A stretch of 64,000 nt of DNA, from contig JARFXM010000004.1 of NCBI GenBank assembly GCA_029532625.1, positions 2,852,001-2,916,000 on the forward strand. The letters run 5' to 3'. Shown one piece after another: positions 26,897 to 38,787 of the stretch. A model generated the notes under the pieces. It did not search any database. It saw only the letters and a list, made by a program, of their open reading frames with translations, and had not been told where the DNA came from. This stretch comes from Lomentospora prolificans (Eukaryota > Ascomycota > Sordariomycetes > Microascales > Microascaceae). Each line of letters starts with the position of its first letter. Position 1 is the first letter of the stretch. A program made the translations under genes and the position numbers.

Positions 26897-28755
26897 ATGG
26901 TAGTCGAAAGCCCAGGCTCGTTTGTTGGCAGTAGTAGTTATGGCATCTTCTCGCGCAACGACGATGGAACCGATATCCCCAGCTATCTCAACGCTGGCCA
27001 TGTTCGCGCTCTCAAGCTCACCTCGTTGACTTGTTCGGCCGTCAGCGTCTTATCTGCTCTAGTTACTTTTTACTGGTTTACGCGGATGAGACGCAGTTTC
27101 CGTCATGAGTAAGTGCAGAATCTTCTGTCCCCCACCGCCAGGCACCACGGCCGCGCATCTAACTTGTTATGTTCTTTCTTCTTTCCGCCTTTCTGCGTAG
27201 TCTCATCATGCTTCTCATCCAGAGTGACATGTTTAAAGCTCTTTGGTTCATGATATTCGCAATCGTCAACTTTATACACGGACCCGTGCTAAGCTCGTCG
27301 GCATTTTGCCAAGCGAGCGGCTTCTTTCTCACCGTTGGCATCGAAGCCTCGGACGTCGCAGTACTGCTCATCGCCATTCACACCGCTCTCTACATTTTCC
27401 GGCCCAAAAGGGCAAACGGCGAATACGGGCTGTTCCCCTATCGCCGTTACGCTTATGCCGCTTTTTTCTTTTTCCCTATTCTCATCGCGTCACTCGCCTT
27501 TCTTCATAAGCCGTACGGCTATGTGAACCTGGGCGAGAACTGCTACTTACCCGTTGAGACCTCTTGGCCACGAACCGTGCTGAGCTGGGTTCCTCGCTAC
27601 GTCATTTTTCTTACCATTCTTACCATCTATGCTTGCATTTATATATACGTCTCATTTCTCATACGACGGTTTGGTCGCGTCGACCTGAAGCGGACCCAAG
27701 CAAACAACGCTTTTGCGGAGTTGTCCGATCCGCAGTCTCCGTCGACGCCTACCGCGCCGCCAACAGTATACCAGGTGTCGCTCCCTTCATCGAGAAGAGG
27801 GTCCGCTTTCGACCACAGAGACCGACAGAACTCTGTCTCTACTTTTGGCTCGGTAAATATTGACCTCGAACGGGTTCAATACGATACCCAGACCCAGCGA
27901 GGCCAGTTTCCTATCAAATGGAAATGGCCCAACGCCAACACCAACGCCGCCGTCGCTGAGGCTCCGACCCGGCCGGCTCCCAACCACGAATACAATTTAT
28001 CTGACATTGAGTCTATCTCACCGACTACGGTCGACCCCGAGGCCACCCCAATCCCGCCCCCAGAACTTGGCATGTCGCCATGCTGTGACGGAGAGGTGGT
28101 TCCCCTTTCGATGCTTGCGGCAGATAACAGGCAGAATGCCGCCCAACCGCTTCCATCCCGCGTCGCGTCAGCGGGGAACATCTCAACGGCGCCCCGTGAT
28201 TACTTTGGCCGCCCCTCGTACAGCTCCACCACTTCTTCCGCCAACCTCTTCGCCGATACCGACGGTGACGTTTCCGGCATGACCAAGACCCGCGAAAAGA
28301 TCCGTCACCAAGTGCGGCTCCTGTTCATCTACCCGCTCGTGTACATGGTCGTCTGGCTGGTTCCGTTCATTTCGCACATCCTCACTTGGGAGGATAACGA
28401 TGATTCGGTGCCTTTCCTGGTGCTGGTTTTGAGTCTTGCGAGCTTGTGCATTCAGGGGGCCGTCAATTCGCTACTCTTTTCTATGCGCGAAAAGCCGTGG
28501 AGGCACGCCCGCAAGACCCGGATGACCGGATTGAGGACGTCGGTTTGGAAGTTTGAGGGATCGCACCAGAGGAGACAGCCGACTGTGGGCCGCACGCGAG
28601 AAGAGATGATGGTGGATGGGCGGATCGCGCGATCGAGACTGGACGTCGAGATTGCGGAGCGCAAGTTGAGGTTTCCGCTGAATCGGAGGAGTAGGCAGTG
28701 GTGGGACGCTGTGGATGTGGAAACGATAAGGGGCCATGATGAGGGGAGGCCTTGA
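26897..28755 (+). CDS. Git3-family G-protein-coupled receptor (Gpr1-like nutrient/cAMP receptor)
   Basis: Two exons: 26897-27108 and 27201-28755 (GTAAGT...TGCGTAG), 588 residues. Exon 1 supplies the N-terminus and TM1 (about 39-61). Further membrane segments fall at about 72-93, 112-135, 155-172 and 203-226. A very long third cytoplasmic loop (about 227-440), rich in Ser, Thr and Pro, comes next, then TM6 (about 441-463) and TM7 (about 474-494), and a basic C-terminal tail. Cys 108 and Cys 185 could form the usual TM3-loop 2 disulphide. The segment RHDLIMLLIQSDMFKALWF and the block KIRHQVRLLFIYPLVYM followed by VPF fit the Git3 and Gpr1 C-terminal domains. Such receptors act in the plasma membrane, sensing carbon or amino acids and signalling through G-alpha to cAMP. 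The ligand is unknown. The unusually long upstream region suggests complex control. Confidence 0.88.
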
Positions 28756-29441
28756 TTTGAGAGGTGATTTTTGGACAGCATTCGTTCTCTTTTCTTTCTT
28801 TTCTTTTCTTTCTTTTCTTTTCGTTTCTTTCTTTCTTTTTCTTTTTTTCTCTTTTGATACCCAACATTTCAATACTGGTATTTTCTTTTTGTCATATTCA
28901 TCATACGGGTGGAGGCGTTGGGAGACATTCCAGGACGGAGGACGAGGGTAGAAACTACTTGCATGATTATACAAACAAAGGTCACGGTGGAAAGCCCCCG
29001 GAAAGGTACCCGCCTCAAGGAAACGGTCCTTGCCGGGGGTTCGAATTTAACGGAATAAGGGGGATGGGGAAGGGGGCATATATGACCAAATGACGGAGGG
29101 CATATCGTCATTGGATCTGGAATTCTATTAGCATCGGACGGGGCGTTTGAACATACTTTCTAAGAAATGACCGGGAACCTTTGGGAAGGAGACCGCTCAA
29201 GACCTCGAGGTTGAGGCAGATGAAGCTCTATCACGGCGTTTGGGAAAGAAGGCATCAATGTATTAACAGCATCCGGGAGTCCGGGACACTGCGCACCTAC
29301 TCTAGTCCACTTTAGACAACTTAGCTCTTATACCGCTTAACCCATCTTTCTCGGGGAGTATGCAGTTTCCAAAAATATATCTAGAAGATAATCTAGGCCA
29401 AAACCAAGAGAAAAGGAAAAGGGAGCAAGTGCTTCCGGAAT
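28756..29441. other. Convergent 3' spacer with polypyrimidine tract
   Basis: Region between the stops of the receptor (plus) and the amidotransferase (minus). A T/C-only tract at about 28785-28860, built of TTTTCTTTC-like units, lies in the receptor 3' UTR. Nothing else was recognised. Confidence 0.5.
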
Positions 29442-30255
29442 CTACTCCTCCAGGAATCGTACAATCGCCTTTGCTATCGTGACTCCGTCGTGCTCGTTTC
29501 CTACCCTCTTCATGGCGTCTTCGTAAAGCTCGTCCGAGAAGACGCCGTCGCCGTGCCTCCGCTCCGAGATTTCCCGCACAATATCCTCGGTGAACTCGGG
29601 GTGGCCTTGGACGGAGATGTAGCGTTTCGGCGCGTACATGGCCTGCACGGGGCAGAGCTCCGTCGAACCCAGAGGAACGGCGTCCGGGGGGAACGACCGC
29701 ACCTCATCACGGTGCATTTGCTGGATCCTCTGCGTTACAGATTTCTCGTCAACGTCTCGCTCCAGGCCAAAGCAACAGGGAAAAAAAAAAATTAAGTGTG
29801 TATACCATCTTCTCGAGCCCAAACAGCTTCTTCCCCTCCTCGCTCAGGTCGACATCCGTGACGGCGACCTCCCATCCCTTGTCGCTCTTGCCAACCTCGG
29901 CCCCCAGCGCCCTGCCGACGATCTGGTGCCCGAAGCAGATGCCTACGACTCTTATCCTCCCCGTGTCGAGAGCCTTGCGGGTGTACTCGGCCAAGGCGAC
30001 GATCCACTCGTCGTGTAGGTAGGCGGAGTGCTTGGACCCTGTGATGAGGATGGCGTCGATGTCCTCGAGGGCCGGGTAGGCTGAGGTGTCGTGGACGATG
30101 TGGTGGCGCGAGATGGTGAAGTGCGTCGCTACGGGGGAGGGGTGGGTGGCGGCGGCGAGAAGGGAGGTGAAGAGGCCTGTGTAGTGGCCGTAGCGGGCGG
30201 CGGTCTCGGGCTGGGGGGTGTCAGCTTCGAGAATGGCGAGGCGGATAGGAGCCAT
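29442..30255 (-). CDS. Class I glutamine-amidotransferase-like protein (GATase1)
   Basis: Two exons: 30255-29806 and probably 29729-29442, 245 residues. The donor is ATG|GTATAC. For the acceptor I prefer ACGCAG because it yields KMRIQQMHRDEV, the family's conserved block. An upstream acceptor (TGGAG, exon from 29759) also stays in frame and would add ten residues. The nucleophile elbow is GICFGHQI (Cys 107) and the His-x-Glu pair is QGHPEF (about H193, E195), so the Cys-His-Glu triad is complete. The protein is a stand-alone GATase domain of the kind annotated as GMP-synthase-like; its substrate is unknown. It is probably cytosolic, with no targeting signal seen. It is transcribed divergently from PPX1. 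Confidence 0.88.
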
Positions 30256-30718
30256 TGTTTTTTTTTTTTTTTTTTTCTCTCTCTCTCTTTTTGGGGGAGG
30301 AAAGGATTCTCAGGGTGGGGGCTCAGGGCTATTTTTGAGAGATTTGCTGTGATATGTCTTTAGATCCTGCTAATAAAACAGACTTGCGATGGAATGGATG
30401 ACTCGGGTTCTTCACAGAAGTGATGGTTGGCGATGGTGGGGTCGAGGTGGTCAAGGGAAAGAGCACCCCGCCAGCCATGACCTGGTCAAGTGCCCCGCCG
30501 CCCATGCGCTGGTTAATGCGACAAGGGCGAGTTAGAGCTAAGCAGGCTGTTCCTGAGACATGCTCGTACTTGGGTGAATCAAACTATTCCAAGCTGCCCC
30601 CGGCTTTTGTGTTGCTTCCCAGCCTGGCGTTGATGTCATTGCTTCAATTGTTTTAGGCATCCTTCTTTCAACCATTTCTCTTCACCTTCTCAAGAGGAAA
30701 AAAGGAAAAAAAAAAAAA
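30256..30718. promoter_or_regulatory. Divergent promoter region, GATase / PPX1
   Basis: 463 bp separate the two start codons. Both genes have a homopolymeric A tract directly upstream of the ATG in the sense strand: T-run 30257-30272 for the minus gene and A-run 30706-30719 for PPX1. Such A-rich leaders directly before AUG are compatible with efficient initiation. No specific factor site is claimed. Confidence 0.5.
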
Positions 30719-31976
30719 ATGCCTCCGAGGCCGAGCTTACGTTCTTTCTTGTCACTTGCTCGGGGCAAGCTTTCTGCTTCTCCCAGCCAGCGGGAATTGC
30801 CACTTACTTTTGTCGTGGGGAACGAATCTGCTGGTACGACCAAGAGTTATTAGTTTTGAGTTCTGTTTTCTAACGCCTTCCTTAGATCTTGACTCGCTCT
30901 GCTCGGCCGTTATCTTTGCGTACCTACGCACAACGGCCAACGCCCAAGCTCAAAAAGTGCACATCCCCATCTCCAACCTTTCCCGGGATGACCTCCGTCT
31001 CCGTTCCGAGATGACGGCCGTGCTAGCCTACGTCGGGCTCAAACCACAGGATCTTCTCACTCTAGACGACTTGCCCAACGGTGAAGCCGCCCCAGGATCT
31101 GGCGACACGACCTGGTACCTCGTCGACCACAACAGCCCCACCGGAATCATCAAGGAGCGCTACGGCGGCCGCATCGCCGGCTGTATAGACCACCACGCGG
31201 ACGAAAATTACGTGCCCGAAGACGGGAATCCCCGCGTCATAGAAACGTGCGGGAGCTGCGTGAGCCTCATTGTCGAGTGTTGCCGTGACGCGTGGGATTC
31301 GCTGGCCAGCGAGGCGCGGGAGTCTAAGGATGCGGCGGAGGCTGATAGGGGCATGGCGCTCATGGCGTTGGGCGTCATTTTTTCGGATACCGTCAACTTG
31401 AAGGCGAAGGAAAAGGTTACGCCGAGGGATGTGGATGCGGTGGAGTACCTCGAGAAGAAACTTGGTGGCACGGATTATGATCGAGAAAAGTACTGCGATG
31501 AGATTGAGAAGGTGAGGAGGGACCTCGACGGGCTTTCATTCCGGGACATTTTTAGGAAGGATTACAAGGAGTGGGTTGAGAATGGGCTGAAGCTTGGCAC
31601 GTGCAGCGTCATACAAAACATCGAATACTTGTTGGCCAGAGCGGGCTCCGGGGATGTCCTGATGAAGGAGCTCGGCAGGTGGGCGGAAGAAAAGAGCCTG
31701 GACCTCGTGTCGATCATGACCTTGGCCACGCACGACGATGGCAAGTACGAAAGGCAAGTCTTGCTCTGGGGCCTGAACGAGAAGGCAGCAAAGGCTTCGC
31801 GGGAGTTTGAGAGGGTCTCTGGGGATGAGCTCGAGTTGCAGGCGTTCGAGGGCGGGTCGCTGGACCTCGATGCGCATGGGCAGTGGAGGAAGGCTTGGAA
31901 GCAGGGCAATCTGAAGCATAGCCGCAAGCAGATTGCACCCATGATTCGTGATGCGATGAACGGTGTCGGTTCTTGA
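30719..31976 (+). CDS. PPX1: Exopolyphosphatase PPX1 (DHH/DHHA2 family)
   Basis: Two exons: 30719-30833 and 30886-31976 (GTACGA...CCTTAG, 52 nt), 401 residues. Splicing restores FVVGNESADLDSL, the first metal-binding motif of the family; without exon 1 this motif is broken. Other motifs are LVDHN, the signature CIDHHAD, GSCVSLI, and ALGVIFSDTVNLK at the end of the DHH domain. The C-terminal third is the DHHA2 domain. The enzyme removes terminal phosphate from inorganic polyphosphate, using divalent metals, in the cytosol and possibly mitochondria. The N-terminus is Arg/Ser-rich (MPPRPSLRSFLSLARGKL) and could act as a weak presequence, but similar starts occur in orthologues. It converges on ATP25, with 161 bp between stop codons. 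Confidence 0.95.
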
Positions 31977-32137
31977 CAAAAGGTACGGGATCCTGGCTTC
32001 GAAAGGTTTTAGTCGAAGGGGACCAAAACAAACACAGGGAATCTTTTTTTTTTTTTTGTATGTGTGTGTCTAGCCTATTAATATACACTATATATTGTAC
32101 ATGATTGATGGCCCTCTATATTTTCGTCATTATTGTT

Positions 32138-33970
32138 TTACATGGGCGCTTCCGGCCCTGTATTCAACTGCTGCCTCGCAAAACGCAGATCGTGAACCAT
32201 CTTGACAAATTCTCTCTTGATGTGTCGGTCGAACAAGATCCGCGCCCGGCTCTCTTTCCACTCGTTCTCCGGCCCGTTATAATACGAACTAAGCCACTGC
32301 GCCTCGCCTTGCTCAACCTTGTCGGCCGTCTCGATAGCCGTAGGGTCGGCCAGCGATATACACTGGAGGATCGCGTCGTACACGCGATCCCCAGGGAAGA
32401 CGGGCGGCGTCTCGACCTGCATATCGTACACGCACTTCCGCAGCGCCTCTATGCACACCGCCGGCTGCCGCGTCGCCGCTACGATCTCGAACAGCTCGGC
32501 GTAGAGGTCCTCGTCGCGAGCGCGTCGGTACCGCGGCGGGAGGCGCCAGACGTCCCAGAACCGCTCCCAGTTGCCCTGCGCGGCGTAAGCCCGGAGCAGC
32601 TGGACTATCTGGACGTCGTCGGGGCAGGGGAGGCGCTTGATGACCATGAGGTCCTCGAGGTTGCGCTGGGCGCGGGCTAGGATGGGGCTTTTGGAGCCAG
32701 AGTGGGCGATGGATTCGATTATGGTGATGAGGACTTGGTTGTTTAGTAAATTTTCGTTGCGCTCGGATAGGATCCTCATGACGTCCTCGACGAGACTTAC
32801 TTGCTCCTCAGCATGAGCTTCGCCGATGTGGGGTGAGAAGATGGATTGGATGAGGGCGGGGTACTGCGCGGTGGACGATTCGTTAGCGTCGAGCTGAAAT
32901 GATAATACTCTGCGCCGGACCTCGTCAAGAACACTGGAGGACATGTGGGTGGCACGGGAGGCGTCGTTCCGAAGTGTAGGCTGGGTAGAATACGAGCGTT
33001 TCTGGCCAGGGAGTGACTGCGATGGGTGGGCACGTCCGGTGGGCACGCCTTTTGATGGGGCGGGAGTGAAGGTCTCTCTTTGCCTTTGGTTCCGCGCTAG
33101 GCTGTCAAGCCAGAGCTTTTCGAGGTTCAACTCCGTTCGCCGGGACTCCGTCATCACCTGCACCACGATGGTACATCCCGTTTCCACAGCGCTATTTCCA
33201 AAGCCGGAAAGCTTGCCAGAGTCATCGAATCGTGCCGTCTCGTTGACCTCCGCGCCGATGGTACCCAGGTTCACGCAGATCCAGCCGGTCGTGATACCGT
33301 CGTCACCGCCCGGTTTCGATGTTGTGCTGCTTCCCAAAAGCTTCGCCTTGCGGCGCATACGCCGGAGTTTGGTCCTGAGCTCACCCGGTCCGATCAGACC
33401 GTCTGCTTCGGCCTCTAGCTTGTAATTATACCGTAACCACCTGACTAGACGGCCCGATGCTACGTGCAGATGCCGTTCGCTTCGAGCGGTGCCGAATAGC
33501 ATCAGTAGGTTTTGGCCGATTGCCGGCGGGGGATCGAACGCGCGGAGGTCTAGAAGGTTTAGATCGTCGAGACCCATCTCTCCATATACGTATTTCAATA
33601 AGGGCTCGAGTAATGTGGGTGAATCATGCGGTATGGGAGGCAGCGGTGCAGGTTCTTGCACGGGTGGGTGGCTTGGAGGTTCGACCTCGAGATACCACGG
33701 GGTTTCTGTGGGCTCTTGAGCTGAGGTCGCCTCGGCCTCACTAGTAGCGGCCGGCTCATTGTTAGCAACATCGACGGGTGTGTCCTTCGATCTCTCAGCT
33801 CTCGTGAGGGAGTAGGTCAGGGACCGAGTCGAAGCGTATCCTGATGGCGTACGAGCTATCTGGGCGGGATAATAGCGACTAGATATGCGAATTGAAGGGC
33901 TCAGAAGGCTCCTCAAGCAAATTTGGGACCGGAGGGACCCCAGTGATGTCGCCAAAGGTCTGGAAGCCAT
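32138..33970 (-). CDS. ATP25: ATP25, mitochondrial ATP synthase assembly / mRNA stability factor
   Basis: A single exon, 610 residues. The N-terminus (MASRPLATSLGSLRSQICLR and onward) is basic and free of acidic residues, a typical mitochondrial presequence. After a Pro/Glu-rich linker comes an RsfS/Iojap-like domain (about 120-185, including NLLDLRAFDPPPAIGQNLLM and GRLVRWLRYNYKLE). The C-terminal half is the helical M-domain. In yeast the precursor is cleaved: the C-terminal half stabilises the ATP9 mRNA, and the N-terminal half aids assembly of the Atp9 ring. A region near residues 205-240 (LRRMRRKAKLLG and GWICVNLGTIG) is typical of filamentous-fungal orthologues. It is head-to-head with RPO41 across 572 bp. 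Confidence 0.93.
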   Translation of the reverse strand: MASRPLATSLGSLRSQICLRSLLSPSIRISSRYYPAQIARTPSGYASTRSLTYSLTRAERSKDTPVDVANNEPAATSEAEATSAQEPTETPWYLEVEPPSHPPVQEPAPLPPIPHDSPTLLEPLLKYVYGEMGLDDLNLLDLRAFDPPPAIGQNLLMLFGTARSERHLHVASGRLVRWLRYNYKLEAEADGLIGPGELRTKLRRMRRKAKLLGSSTTSKPGGDDGITTGWICVNLGTIGAEVNETARFDDSGKLSGFGNSAVETGCTIVVQVMTESRRTELNLEKLWLDSLARNQRQRETFTPAPSKGVPTGRAHPSQSLPGQKRSYSTQPTLRNDASRATHMSSSVLDEVRRRVLSFQLDANESSTAQYPALIQSIFSPHIGEAHAEEQVSLVEDVMRILSERNENLLNNQVLITIIESIAHSGSKSPILARAQRNLEDLMVIKRLPCPDDVQIVQLLRAYAAQGNWERFWDVWRLPPRYRRARDEDLYAELFEIVAATRQPAVCIEALRKCVYDMQVETPPVFPGDRVYDAILQCISLADPTAIETADKVEQGEAQWLSSYYNGPENEWKESRARILFDRHIKREFVKMVHDLRFARQQLNTGPEAPM

Positions 33971-34542
33971 GACGAGATGACAGGTAGCGCACGGAGAGGG
34001 AAGTGGATGATGAGATGCGCGCGATGCTGTCGTGTCTGAAGGCGCTGGGGCAAAAAGGCCTAGAAAATTCTAGGGTGGGTCCATATTACTGTGTGTTGCG
34101 TTGCTGCTGGAGCATAAAACAATGTACACACGTTGATGAGGTAGCTCTGGACCCATGGGCAGGTGCGAGCGGCGGGTCCGGGAGATGGCCGTGCACGTGA
34201 CATATAGCGAATAAGAGCACCAAGATTCGAGCATTGGCAGCAGACTGAGCGGAGCGAAAATTTTTGGGATTGGATGCGATCCTTCTTGCCTTTGAAGAAC
34301 ATTCGCCTTCATCCCCAAGCAGGACCTCAAAATCCAGGGGAACTCGTCTGGCAATTCAATCTCCATCTTCCAACCCTCGTCTGCCTCAACGCTCATTCAG
34401 AGGAGACGAATCTACTTCTAGCTTTTCTCTTAGCCATGTTCTTTTATTAATTGTTTTTTTTTTAATCACCTTAATCAGGGCGATTGCCTCCTTTCTACAT
34501 CTTCCTTTCCTCGCGTGTTCACCTTTGATCGCGTGAGGCAAG
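33971..34542. promoter_or_regulatory. Shared divergent promoter region, ATP25 / RPO41
   Basis: 572 bp lie between the two ATGs, with no open frame of note. Both flanking genes serve mitochondrial gene expression, so a bidirectional promoter would coordinate them. Pyrimidine-rich sequence (about 34425-34510) precedes the RPO41 start. No factor-binding motif is claimed. Confidence 0.5.
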
Positions 34543-37500
34543 ATGCTTCTCCGACGTGGCCCTCGGTCTTCCCTCAACAGGATAAGAAATCTGCAATACC
34601 CTTCGCCGACGACTGCACGACTATCGTCGACAGTATACCATACTCTGGGCCGAGCGAGAACTGTTTTGCCGTCGAAGCAAGATGGCCAGCCCTGGAACAA
34701 TTCAAGCAATGGGGGCGCCAGAACCCTAGCCACCGCTGTCGATGGCGGCCTCTTCAGCCAAGGTCCCTTCGACGCGATGTCTCCATCTCACCAATCTCTC
34801 CCCAATTTCGATGCGCCCATTTCCAACAACCCGTACTACGAATTACGCCCCTTTAATGTCTCCGAAGCTCTTAAACTCGATGATCCCGCACCGACAATAC
34901 AAAGGCTGCGGATGAACCGGCAGGGCATCTCTGGCGACGTCGAGGAGCTCATCGCGGTATTCAATGCTTGCCTGCAGGTGCAGAAGCTTGACAGGGCCCA
35001 ACTGGTGCTCAAGCGACTTGGCCAATTCGACGACTATCCGAGAGAACAACTGGTCATGCTGCACAACATGTACCTCAGGACTTCGCTTGATCAGATGCGC
35101 TCCAGCCCCGACCAGACTGCGTTAGAAGAGCTCCACAAGTGGTACGAACTTCAAATTCGACGCCCAGGCCTACCCCAAACAGCCGAGACAATCGCTTGCA
35201 TGCTCAAGATCTCGGTCCTGTCACAACGAGGTGCCAGATTGACCCGTTCCGTCTCCAGATACATGGGTATGGCCCCTGGTGAAGCGGGCCTAGAGGTTCT
35301 TTCCATGGCGGATATCCTCTCTGATCAGGATCTTGCTGTCATTACCGAGATCTGCCCAACCTACAATGTTGTCACCGAGGAGGATTCATCCCTTGCCTCT
35401 TCAGAGGCAGCCCAAATCGACGCCACTACCCGCCAACCCGCGCACGATACTGTCAGCGAGATGCCCGAAGTTATGCCCACGCCGCAGAAAGGCCTGAGTT
35501 TGAAACTCGTCCAACAGACGCTTTCGCTGTTTGACGAGATCCCCCAAGGTTGCGATATTTCGAATCTTTCTCGGAGCGAGCGTCGCGAAATTCAAAGCCG
35601 ACTCGAACGCGACTGTATCGATGCGGCAGTTCAAAGGTGGAGAGAAGAACACGAGGCTATGCAGAAGATGGGTGTCAACTCGGTCATCAGCCGTGAAAGC
35701 CTTGGCTCTCGCATGTATGACTGGCAATGTGCACTTGAGGATAGGCTCAAAGAAGAGCTTGTCAAGGTCGAGATTGCCGAAACGAAGACTGAAAAGAAGC
35801 GCGAAGAAGATTTCGATAGGTGTCTTTACGGACCATTCCTCCGGCAATCTACCCCGGCGCGGCTCGCTGCCGTCACTATTCTCGCCACTCTTAACGCCGT
35901 GTCCATCATGGGCGTTGAGAAGGGCGCGAAACTCGCCGCGACAATCAATGGCATTGCGAAGCTTGTCGAAGAAGACATCCGGGAGCAAGTGGCCAGGAAT
36001 GGCAAAGTCTCTCACCGCCAAAATAAGCCTCTACGCCGCGTCCAAGCCGCTCTTCGACATTCCGAACCTTCCAACGCCGACGCAGCCCAAACACCTGAAG
36101 CCACCGTATCGCCTACCCCTACCAACGGCGAAACCCCTAGCGACAAGCCGTGGCCCACCTCGATTCGCGCCAAGGTTGGTGCCGCTCTCCTATCCGCCCT
36201 TATTGATACGGCCAAGATCAAAGTTTACCGTAAGCACCCCGAGACGAAGGAAACCATTAGCCAATATCAGCGGGTGTTCCACCATACCAAGAAGCTTAGC
36301 AAGGGAAAGAAGGTCGGTATGCTTTTCGTGCATGATGACCTTGTCGAGCTGCTCAAGAAGGAGCCCAAGGGCAATTTTCTCGCCAAACACCTGCCCATGG
36401 TTGTCGAGCCTGAGCCCTGGTCAAAGTTTCTAAAGGGCGCCTTTTTAGAGACCTCTGCCAACCTTGTCCGCCTTAAGCTAGGCGAGAAGGACCAGCGCAT
36501 GTACACCGAGGCAGCTATAGCACGAGGAGACCTCGACCAGATGCTGAAGGGTCTCGATGTCCTGGGTAGGACTGCTTGGCGCATCAACAACCCTGTCCTT
36601 AATGTGATGCTCGAGGCGTGGAACAAGGGAGATGAGATTGCTAGCATCCCCGCCCTGAACCCGGATATCTCTTATCCCGCCGAACCCGAAGGGGATGACC
36701 GTCAAGCTCGCAGCGCGTGGCACAGAGCCGTTGCTGCTGTTGAGAACAAGAAGTCGGGCTTTCACTCGGTTCGCTGCTTCACCAACCTACAGCTCGAGGT
36801 TGCCCGCGCTTACCGGAACCAAACCTTTTATTTCCCCCACAACATTGATTTTCGCGGTCGCGCGTACCCCTTGCCTACCTACCTGAACCACATGGGTGCT
36901 GATCACGTCCGTGGACTTCTCCGGTTCGGCACCGGCAAGGAGCTAGGCGAGCAGGGTTTGCGTTGGCTAAAAATTCATACTGCCAACGTGTACGGTTTCA
37001 GCAAAGCGAGCTTAAGCGAGCGAGAGGCGTTTACTGAGGAGAATCTCAGAAACATCTTCGACTCAGCTACGAATCCTCTGAACGGTTCGCGCTGGTGGCT
37101 CGAGGCTGAGGACCCCTGGCAGTGTCTCGCAGCTTGTTTCGAACTAAAGGCTGCGTTGGAATCGCCCGATCCCAAAAAATTCGTGTCTACCCTCCCGGTG
37201 CACCAGGATGGCACGTGCAATGGTCTTCAACATTATGCCGCTCTCGGTGGTGACACCTGGGGCGCGCAGCAGGTCAACCTGGAGCCGGGCGAACGCCCGG
37301 CTGATGTGTATTCCGCCGTGGCTAACCTCGTCATTGATCTGATCGACAAGGATTGTCAGCAGGACAACCCTTTTGCTAAGGCAGTCCAAGGAAAGATTAC
37401 TCGCAAGGTCGTTAAGCAGACCGTAATGACCAACGTTTACGGCGTTACGTTTGCTGGCGCCAAAAAGCAAGTCTGCAAGCAATTGGATGCCGCGTACCCT

Positions 37501-38787
37501 AGCCTGTCAGAGGAGAGTGGCTACCCTGCCATTCTTCTCGCGAGCTACATCGCCCACCATATTTTCAAGGCCATGTCGACCATGTTTAAGGGAGCTCACG
37601 AGATCCAGACCTGGCTCGGAGAAGTTGGCGGCCGAGTCTGCAACGCCCTGATGCCCGAGCAGCTTGAGCGCATCGCGGCCAACGAGGACCTTGGGCAGTC
37701 TTCCAAGGCACGATCGCGAGGCCGAAAGACGGCGAGGTCCGCTCTTGATGAGCTCAGCGACCAGTTCAAGAACACGATCGTCTGGACGACTCCTCTCCGG
37801 ATGCCGGTGGCCCAGCCCTACCGAAAGAGCGTTACCCGGGTTATCCCTACTTGCATTCAAGACCTCTCGCTTACCATCCCCGACCTGGCCGACCCGGTCA
37901 ACCGTCGCAAGCAGCTCCAAGCGTTCCCGCCCAACTTCATCCATTCTCTCGACGCGTCACACATGATGCTCTCGGCGCTTCAGTGCAACGATCAAGGCTT
38001 GTCCTTTGCTGCTGTGCACGATTCTTTCTGGACTCACGCCGCCGACGTAGACTCGATGAACGCAATTCTTCGAGACTCTTTCGTGCGTATCCACAGCGAG
38101 GACGTTATCGGACGTCTCGGGGCCGAGTTTGAGGCTAGGTACAAGGGTTCCATTTACCTTGCGAAGATCCGTCAGGATTCAGAATTGGGCAAGAAGCTCC
38201 TACAATGGCGGAAGAAGGGGCGCAAGTCCGCCAGGGATGAGCTCATTCTTGAACACAAGCGTCAGAAACTCCTCAGCTCTTCGGATCCTGCCGAGGTCGA
38301 AGAGGGAAAAGCCATGGTTACGGCTGGTAGCATTTTCGAGGAGTACTCGGCCGCAGAGTCTGACGCCTTATTACCTCCGGAGGGTGCCGAGGAAGTCGGC
38401 CTTGGAAAGATTAGCGATACGGAAGTTGAAGATGTGCTGGCTGATGGGGATGAGGCGAGCCCGGAAAAGATGGAAAGCCTTGAAGGGTCGGGCGAGGTAG
38501 ACGAGGTAGACGAGGACAACGCGACGGACTGGGTAGACCGTGTTCTGCATAGCATGAAGAAGCCACACTTCCAGGCAGTGTCAGAGGAACCGAAGAAACG
38601 AAAGGCGGCGCCCAAGACCATCCAGGTCTGGTTGCCGCTGACCTTTCCCCCGGTTCCTGAGAAGGTAAGACATTCTTTCGCCTTGAGCAAAATCTTTGGC
38701 AGAGCTTAACAGATGACTAACCCTGTGATACTATAGGGCGACTTTGATGTACGAAAGCTCCGGTCGAGCCAATACTTCTTTTCGTGA
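34543..38787 (+). CDS. RPO41: Mitochondrial DNA-directed RNA polymerase RPO41
   Basis: Two exons: 34543-38664 and 38737-38787 (GTAAGA, branch-like TGACTAAC, acceptor ATAG), 1390 residues. The 17-codon second exon restores the family C-terminus, ending in YFFS, where the carboxy-terminal residues reach the active site of T7-like polymerases. The protein starts with an Arg/Ser-rich presequence, then an N-terminal extension with PPR-like helices. The T7-like core includes FRGRAYPLP (about 770), HQDGTCNGLQHYAALGGD (about 886; catalytic Asp in HQDGTCNG), KQTVMTNVYGVTF (O helix, about 958), NFIHSLDASHM, and AAVHDSFWTH with the second catalytic Asp (about 1159). An acidic, species-variable segment (about 1240-1355) separates the core from the C-terminal tip. 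The enzyme transcribes mitochondrial DNA in the matrix. Confidence 0.96.

Noticed and set aside
28785..28860. Polypyrimidine tract as a possible mobile-element end
   Set aside because: No terminal repeats, target-site duplication or coding remains nearby; it fits a 3' UTR microsatellite.
29020..29050. GGGGGTTCGAATTT, T-arm-like sequence
   Set aside because: The flanking stem bases are not complementary and no tRNA cloverleaf can be drawn.
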